Origin: an uncultured Prevotella sp.
Lineage (GTDB): Bacteria; Bacteroidota; Bacteroidia; Bacteroidales; Bacteroidaceae
NCBI GenBank assembly: GCA_905202125.1
Contig: CAJKQX010000082.1
Span: 1 to 9,580 of the forward strand
Length of the DNA stretch: 9,580 bases
Direction: 5' to 3'
Below the pieces are notes generated by a model. It was given only the letters and a program-made list of their open reading frames with translations. It did not search any database and was not told the DNA's origin. Of the stretch, positions 6,981 to 9,580 are shown piece by piece. The position numbers were made by a program, and so were the translations under genes. Each line of letters begins with the position of its first letter. Within the stretch, counting starts at the first letter, position 1.

Positions 6981-8762
6981 CTAATCAAGTTTAAGAACAG
7001 CGAGGAAAGCTTTTTGAGGCACTTCCACATTTCCGATTTGTTTCATGCGTTTCTTTCCTTTTTTCTGTTTTTCGAGAAGTTTACGTTTTCGGCTCACATC
7101 ACCACCGTAACATTTGGCTGTGACATCTTTTCTGACACACTTAATCGTCTCACGCGCCACGATCTTTGAGCCGATGGCAGCCTGAATGGCGATATCGAAC
7201 TGCTGTCTGGGTATAAGGTCTTTCAGTTTCTCGCACATTCTACGTCCGAGAACGACCGCATTGTCCTGATGAGCAAGTGCCGAAAGGGCATCCACAGGTT
7301 CACCGTTAAGCAATATGTCGAGCTTTGCCAGTCGAGAAGGACGGAAGCCATCGATGTGATAATCGAATGATGCGTAGCCCTTGCTGATGGATTTCAATTT
7401 ATCATAGAAATCTATCACTATTTCGCCCAAAGGCAACAAGAAATGCAGCTCCACCCGGTTGCCGCTTACGAACTCCTGTTTCACGAGTTCGCCACGCTTG
7501 TCCAGACATAATGTCATGATTGGCCCAATGTAGTTGGCAACAGTTATTATGCTTGCCCTAATATACGGTTCCTCAATATGGTCAATCATTGTCGGGTCTG
7601 GCAAACCGGACGGATTGTGCACCTCCTTAGAATGTCCTTGTTTGTCATACACCATATACGACACATTGGGAACAGTCGTTATGACATCCATATTAAACTC
7701 CCGGTCAAGACGTTCCTGCACAATCTCCATGTGCAACAATCCGAGAAAACCGCAACGGAATCCGAAACCGAGAGCCACCGAAGACTCAGGCATGAATGAG
7801 AGTGAAGCGTCATTGAGCTGGAGCTTTTCCAATGAAGAGCGCAGATTCTCATAATCAGCGGGATCAATAGGATAAACGCCGGCAAACACCATAGGCTTAA
7901 CCTCTTGGAATCCTGCTATGGCTTCAAGACACGGTCGGTCAACATGTGTGATCGTATCACCCACTTTCACCTCAGTGGCATCTTTTATTCCACTTATGAT
8001 GTAGCCCACTTCGCCCGTTGAAAGCATATTTCTTGGCACAAGATTCATCTTGAGAACACCTACCTCGTCGGCCACATATTCCATTCCGGTGTTGAAGAAT
8101 TTCACTTTATCACCCTTCTTTATACATCCGTTTTCGATTTTAAAATAAGCGATGATACCTCTGAACGAGTTGAACACAGAGTCAAAAATCAAAGCCTGTA
8201 ATGGTGCTGTGGTGTCGCCAACGGGATGAGGCACACGTTCGACAACAGCTCGTAACACATCATCGATACCCTCGCCTGTCTTGCCTGAGGCACGGATTAT
8301 GTCCTCCCTCTCACATCCTATGAGGTCGATAATTTCGTCTTCCACCTCATCCGGCATGGCACTCGGCATATCTATTTTGTTGATTACCGGAATGATTTCG
8401 AGATTATGGTCGATGGCCATATAAAGGTTTGAAATTGTCTGCGCCTGCACACCCTGAGTGGCATCGACAACGAGCAGAGCGCCTTCACATGCAGCAATAC
8501 TTCTCGAAACCTCATAAGAGAAATCCACATGTCCCGGAGTGTCTATCAGATTGAGAATATATTTTTGGTCATCCAACGTATATTCCATCTGTATGGCATG
8601 ACTTTTAATGGTGATGCCTCTTTCCTTTTCCAGGTCCATATCGTCAAGCATCTGTCCCTCTGTGATTTTTATCGTGTTGGTTCGTTCGAGCAGACGGTCG
8701 GCAATAGTTGACTTGCCGTGGTCGATATGAGCAATAATGCAGAAATTCCTTATATTATCCAT
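6981..8762 (-). CDS. lepA: Elongation factor 4 (LepA), ribosome-associated GTPase
   Basis: This 593-residue translational GTPase acts on stalled or mispositioned ribosomes and has been linked to back-translocation and initiation. All G motifs are present: AHIDHGKST (11-19), RGIT (48-51), DTPGH (74-78), NKID (128-131) and SGKTG (159-163). The LepA-specific C-terminal domain is clear, with CYGGDVSRKRKLLEKQKKGK and then a VEVPQKAFLAVL ending, which separates it from EF-G and other GTPases. Length is typical. The frame opens one codon earlier at a TTG (8765), but ATG 8762 gives MDNIRNF, the usual LepA N-terminus, and is preferred. An A-rich stretch precedes it instead of a Shine-Dalgarno site. 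The promoter is near 8860, leaving a leader of about 85-90 nt. The Crp/Fnr gene follows after 31 nt. Confidence 0.98.
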   Translation of the reverse strand: MDNIRNFCIIAHIDHGKSTIADRLLERTNTIKITEGQMLDDMDLEKERGITIKSHAIQMEYTLDDQKYILNLIDTPGHVDFSYEVSRSIAACEGALLVVDATQGVQAQTISNLYMAIDHNLEIIPVINKIDMPSAMPDEVEDEIIDLIGCEREDIIRASGKTGEGIDDVLRAVVERVPHPVGDTTAPLQALIFDSVFNSFRGIIAYFKIENGCIKKGDKVKFFNTGMEYVADEVGVLKMNLVPRNMLSTGEVGYIISGIKDATEVKVGDTITHVDRPCLEAIAGFQEVKPMVFAGVYPIDPADYENLRSSLEKLQLNDASLSFMPESSVALGFGFRCGFLGLLHMEIVQERLDREFNMDVITTVPNVSYMVYDKQGHSKEVHNPSGLPDPTMIDHIEEPYIRASIITVANYIGPIMTLCLDKRGELVKQEFVSGNRVELHFLLPLGEIVIDFYDKLKSISKGYASFDYHIDGFRPSRLAKLDILLNGEPVDALSALAHQDNAVVLGRRMCEKLKDLIPRQQFDIAIQAAIGSKIVARETIKCVRKDVTAKCYGGDVSRKRKLLEKQKKGKKRMKQIGNVEVPQKAFLAVLKLD

Positions 8763-8855
8763 CAATATTTTCTTTTTGTTATGACAAAAGTGAAGGTTTG
8801 AATCTGTTGTCAGAAATCAATTTATTTTTAGTTTAAGACTGTAGATATAATATTG

Positions 8856-8863
8856 CAAAGATA
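8856..8863 (-). promoter_or_regulatory. Promoter -7 box of lepA
   Basis: Read on the minus strand this is TATCTTTG, matching TAnnTTTG. Transcription would start near 8849 and run towards lepA, giving a leader of about 85-90 nt. No good TTTG stands at the expected -33 position (about 8884-8887), so the strength is uncertain. Confidence 0.65.
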
Positions 8864-8886
8864 GTGCAAAATTCTGAAATTTAGAT

Positions 8887-8894
8887 TATCTTTG
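8887..8894 (+). promoter_or_regulatory. Promoter -7 box of the lipoprotein gene
   Basis: TATCTTTG on the plus strand lies 18 bases before ATG 8913, so the leader would be only about 12 nt. The -33 position holds AGTG (8863-8866), a poor match to TTTG at a 20-bp spacing. The last three bases of the box are the TTG at 8892 that opens the longest frame, which argues against that TTG as start. Confidence 0.65.
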
Positions 8895-8912
8895 CACAAA
8901 ATATTAACATTA

Positions 8913-9314
8913 ATGAAAAAGACAGCATTAATATTATTCGGCTTGACTGCATTCATGTCATGCCACGAAAGCATCGAAGACCGTGCGTTGCGCGAGGCAC
9001 GAGAATACACAGAGAAATTTTGTCCCACACCGGTAATAAACTACACCCGTACAGACAGTGTCACATTCGACAAGGCCACAAAGACTTACAATTACTACTG
9101 CTCGGTGACAGACATGATGGACAATCAGAAAATAATAAGAACCAACAGTAATAATATAAAAGAAGGATTGCTCCAAAGCATCAAGCAAAACACGGAAATA
9201 AGAACATACAAAAAGGCCGGTTTCACTTTTGCATATACAATATATTCATCGAAGAAACCGGGCTTTGTATATCTTAAAATCAGTTTCAGTCCGAGGGACT
9301 ACAACGAAGAGTAG
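8913..9314 (+). CDS. Small conserved lipoprotein of unknown function
   Basis: This 133-residue protein has a clear lipoprotein signal: the basic MKKT start, a hydrophobic stretch LILFGLTAF, and a candidate lipidated Cys17 in FMSC. The -3 residue is Phe rather than Leu, a loose lipobox that Bacteroidetes often tolerate. The mature part begins HESIED, so acidic residues follow the Cys, which in this phylum can favour surface or outer-membrane delivery. It then has an EKFCPTPV segment (Cys37), a TRTDSVTFDK segment, a tyrosine-rich TYNYYCSVTD segment (Cys63) and a C-terminal part with alternating hydrophobic residues, suggesting a small alpha/beta fold. Cys37 and Cys63 could form a disulphide. 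It resembles hypothetical proteins I associate with Prevotella and Bacteroides, but I know no function. ATG 8913 is preferred over TTG 8892. Its stop lies 2 nt from the stop of the convergent gene. Confidence 0.85.
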   Translation: MKKTALILFGLTAFMSCHESIEDRALREAREYTEKFCPTPVINYTRTDSVTFDKATKTYNYYCSVTDMMDNQKIIRTNSNNIKEGLLQSIKQNTEIRTYKKAGFTFAYTIYSSKKPGFVYLKISFSPRDYNEE

Positions 9315-9316
9315 TC

Positions 9317-9565
9317 TTACAGACCCATTTCGTCGAGCGCTTTGGCCAATTGGTCAGGGCAGCTCGTTGATTTGTTTCCACACAATATGCCGCCGAGAGT
9401 AGCCTTCACCTCAGCTGCTTTCTTGCCTTTTATAAGGGCGCAGATACCTTTCAGATTGCCATTGCAACCACCCGTGAATGTCACATCGCCTATCACGCCT
9501 TCATCACTCACCTCGATATCTATGCTTTGGTAGTGTTTCACTGAGTGTGTCTGAGGCGAGTTCAC
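9317..9565 (-). CDS. TSCPD-domain protein (TIGR03905-like), N-terminus uncertain
   Basis: This is a small protein of up to 82 residues. From about residue 15 it matches the short TSCPD family: SIDIEV, TGGCNGNLKGI (family GGCxGN signature), GILCG and STSCPDQLAKAL. That domain also occurs at the end of some vitamin B12-dependent ribonucleotide reductases; the free-standing family has no firmly known role, and its conserved cysteines suggest metal binding. Family members normally begin with an aromatic-rich strand and a GxCS motif; here that region reads THSVKHYQ and the Cys is missing. The longest frame starts at GTG 9565, directly after an in-frame TGA (9568-9566); GTG 9541 is an alternative. 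Neither is convincing, so the N-terminus may be frameshifted, diverged or affected by sequence error near the window end. Confidence 0.7.
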   Translation of the reverse strand: MNSPQTHSVKHYQSIDIEVSDEGVIGDVTFTGGCNGNLKGICALIKGKKAAEVKATLGGILCGNKSTSCPDQLAKALDEMGL

Positions 9566-9580
9566 TCAAGCCTGTAGACC

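Larger units (their letters stand above)
8854..8896. repeat. 10-bp inverted repeat formed by divergent promoter boxes
   Basis: TGCAAAGATA (8854-8863) and TATCTTTGCA (8887-8896) are exact inverted copies separated by 23 bp. Each contains one -7 box. The spacing places the expected -33 site of each promoter on or next to the -7 box of the other, so the dyad is at least partly a by-product of back-to-back promoters; it could also be a dimeric protein site. Confidence 0.7.

Noticed and set aside
6950..7030. N-terminal extension of the Crp/Fnr gene overlapping the end of lepA.
   Set aside because: The extra residues have no counterpart in the family, and an ATG at 6949 gives the normal length after a 31-nt gap.

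Overview
The window reads as ordinary chromosomal DNA of a Bacteroidota member, most likely a Prevotella-type Bacteroidales. The main evidence is the promoter style: five TAnnTTTG boxes, four reading TATCTTTG and one TACCTTTG, lie just upstream of gene starts, as expected for the Bacteroidetes housekeeping sigma factor, and classical Shine-Dalgarno sites are absent. The proteins (LolE/FtsX-type permease, short Crp/Fnr regulator without a clear cyclic-nucleotide pocket, TSCPD-family protein, conserved small lipoprotein) also fit that group. No phage, plasmid, CRISPR, tRNA or rRNA signal was seen.

Layout. 1-141 is a leader with a promoter. 142-2598 is a two-gene unit: a class I/II PLP aminotransferase whose TAA stop directly touches the ATG of a four-TM ABC permease. 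2692-4356 and 4410-6071 are tandem paralogous AMP-forming acyl-CoA ligase-like genes, each behind its own promoter box. 6072-6349 is a convergent intergenic region. It holds a roughly 195 bp inverted-repeat element that begins at the stop codon of the second ligase, followed by an intrinsic terminator for the opposite strand. 8762-6350 (minus strand) is lepA (elongation factor 4) followed by a Crp/Fnr-type regulator, probably one transcript. 8763-8912 is a divergent intergenic region with two overlapping back-to-back promoters. 8913-9314 is a small lipoprotein, and 9317-9565 (minus strand) is a TSCPD-domain protein whose N-terminus looks abnormal near the window edge.

Corrected starts. The longest reading frames for the first ligase (TTG at 2665) and the lipoprotein (TTG at 8892) begin inside their own promoter -7 boxes, because the box ends in TTTG. 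The ATGs at 2692 and 8913 are the credible starts. LepA most likely starts at ATG 8762 rather than the TTG before it, and the Crp/Fnr gene at ATG 6949 rather than inside lepA.

The two ligases probably activate fatty acids, and the permease probably belongs to a lipoprotein-release or FtsX-like transporter whose ATPase is not in the window. LepA is a translation factor. There is no clear pathway linking all the genes, and I do not see a complete new multi-gene system. The most unusual items are the structured repeat element at 6073-6266, the mutually overlapping promoters at 8854-8896, the palindrome sitting on the ligase promoter, and the paired ligases that both lack the usual C-terminal catalytic lysine position.
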